Of a DNA stretch of 17,497 nt, positions 16,492-17,497 are shown piece after piece. The notes below the pieces were generated by a model. The model had not been told where the DNA came from. It worked only from the letters and a program-made list of their open reading frames with translations, and did no database searches. The DNA comes from an uncultured Johnsonella sp. GTDB lineage: Bacteria; Bacillota; Clostridia; Lachnospirales; Lachnospiraceae. Location of the stretch: the NCBI GenBank assembly GCA_905373785.1, contig CAJPUK010000033.1:1-17497 (forward strand), in the 5' to 3' direction. Each line of letters begins with the position of its first letter. Positions within the stretch are counted from its first letter, which is position 1. Made by a program: the position numbers and the translations under genes.

Positions 16492-17448
16492 ATGAATAGC
16501 TTTATTACCTCAATACAGAGTATTATTCCGATTATTGTAATTATTATTCTCGGATATTATTTACAGGTTCGTGGGTGGTTCTCGGATAGTTTCGGGCCTG
16601 ATCTCTCACGCCTGATCATGAATATTGCACTTCCGGCTTCGATTTTTGTATCGGTTATGAAATACCTGACTGTAGATAAGCTTATTAGTCTTTCAGAGGG
16701 ATTGGTGTATACATTTGCAGCATTTGGTATCTCTTATATTGCAGCTTTTATAGCAGTCAAAGTCTTTAATGTAAGACCGGGACGCAGAGGAACAATGATC
16801 AATACATTTGTGAATGCGAATACTATTTTTATAGGACTACCTCTTAATGTTGCTCTGTTCGGAAATGATGCGATCTCATATTTTTTAGTATATTACATTA
16901 CCAATACTATATCAACCTGGACTCTCGGTGTATATTTGATGACAGCTGACAGCAGATCGGGTAAAAGCAGCAAAGCTGCCAGGTTTGATTGGAAAAAACT
17001 TTTGCCGGCACCTCTTTTGGGATTCTTGGCTGCATTGTTATTTTTGGTTTTGCGAATTCAAATGCCTGAATATGCGACGAATACATTGACATATATAGGC
17101 AATATAGTGACGCCTTTATCTCTTGTCTATATAGGAATAGTACTTGCAAAGGCAGGTCTTAAGACTATAACACTGGACAAAGATACTATTGTAACATTGA
17201 TAGGCAGATTTATTTTAGGACCTGTTATTATGTATTCCATACTTATTTTAACCGCAAAAAACATGCCGAGTGCAGAATTCAAAACATTTGTTGTCCAATC
17301 AGCGACACCTGCGCTTGCAGTATTGCCTATATTGGCAAGTCAGGGTGATGGAGATGTGGAATTTTCAACCAATGTGGTTACTGTCAGTACCGTGATGTTT
17401 GTGGTTGTAATACCGATAGTTGTTACATTGTTGGGAAGTGTTAAATAG
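16492..17448 (+). CDS. AEC-family transporter, probable malate permease
   Basis: This 318-residue, very hydrophobic protein is of the auxin efflux carrier (AEC) family. I count roughly ten predicted membrane helices, arranged as two groups of five around a hydrophilic loop near residues 150-170 (ADSRSGKSSKAARFDW). The first helix reads IIPIIVIIILGYYLQ. Characteristic AEC residues include NIALPAS in helix 2, FVNANTIFIGLPLN, and the C-terminal SATPALAVLPILA. MleP malate carriers of lactic-acid bacteria belong to this family and sit next to malolactic enzyme genes, which supports L-malate uptake, possibly exchanged for lactate. GAAAGGAG precedes the ATG at 16492. Substrate is inferred from context only. 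Confidence 0.88.
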   Translation: MNSFITSIQSIIPIIVIIILGYYLQVRGWFSDSFGPDLSRLIMNIALPASIFVSVMKYLTVDKLISLSEGLVYTFAAFGISYIAAFIAVKVFNVRPGRRGTMINTFVNANTIFIGLPLNVALFGNDAISYFLVYYITNTISTWTLGVYLMTADSRSGKSSKAARFDWKKLLPAPLLGFLAALLFLVLRIQMPEYATNTLTYIGNIVTPLSLVYIGIVLAKAGLKTITLDKDTIVTLIGRFILGPVIMYSILILTAKNMPSAEFKTFVVQSATPALAVLPILASQGDGDVEFSTNVVTVSTVMFVVVIPIVVTLLGSVK

Positions 17449-17497
17449 GAATATGAAACTGTTAAAAAGGGGCAGTCGCATTAATAATACATAATAT

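Overview
The window reads as chromosomal DNA of a low-GC Gram-positive anaerobe, most likely a clostridial species close to Lachnospiraceae. The evidence is AT-rich sequence, arginine coded mostly by AGA/AGG, strong GGAGG-type ribosome binding sites, and the gene families present (SEC-C protein, Hsp33, DUF5662, PcrA, malolactic enzyme with an AEC permease). All genes I accept are on the + strand. I see no tRNA, rRNA, CRISPR array, transposase or phage gene.

Layout. (1) 2-2360: the 3' end of a SEC-C zinc-motif protein, a foldable gap, then a class I methyltransferase overlapping the leader of hslO (Hsp33 redox chaperone). (2) 2580-3170: a DUF5662 protein. (3) 3259-11453: five consecutive genes: a SWIM zinc-finger protein, a HEAT-like helical protein, a MoxR-type AAA+ ATPase, a DUF5682 protein and a VWA (MIDAS) protein. 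(4) 11607-14102: pcrA helicase and a small acidic single-pass membrane protein, closed by a strong terminator at 14254-14292. (5) 14779-17448: malolactic enzyme and an AEC-family permease, a likely malate decarboxylation/transport pair.

The five-gene block is the most interesting part. A MoxR ATPase paired with a VWA protein is a classic chaperone-like pair, in which the ATPase and the metal-dependent adhesion domain remodel or load a partner. Here the pair comes with a DUF5682 protein carrying two Gly-X-X-His motifs, a SWIM zinc-finger protein with a lysine/alanine-rich tail, and a HEAT-like protein with a tyrosine-rich patch. From memory, the set resembles the uncharacterised E. coli yehL-yehM-yehP-yehQ cluster, with the HEAT-like gene as an addition. 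No function is established, and a stress, conflict or nucleic-acid-linked role is only inference. The operon is split by a 244-bp gap holding a nearly perfect 103-bp palindrome flanked by a 6-bp direct repeat.

The gaps at 416-703, 2361-2579, 7695-7938 and 14103-14778 hold several foldable inverted repeats, described individually below.
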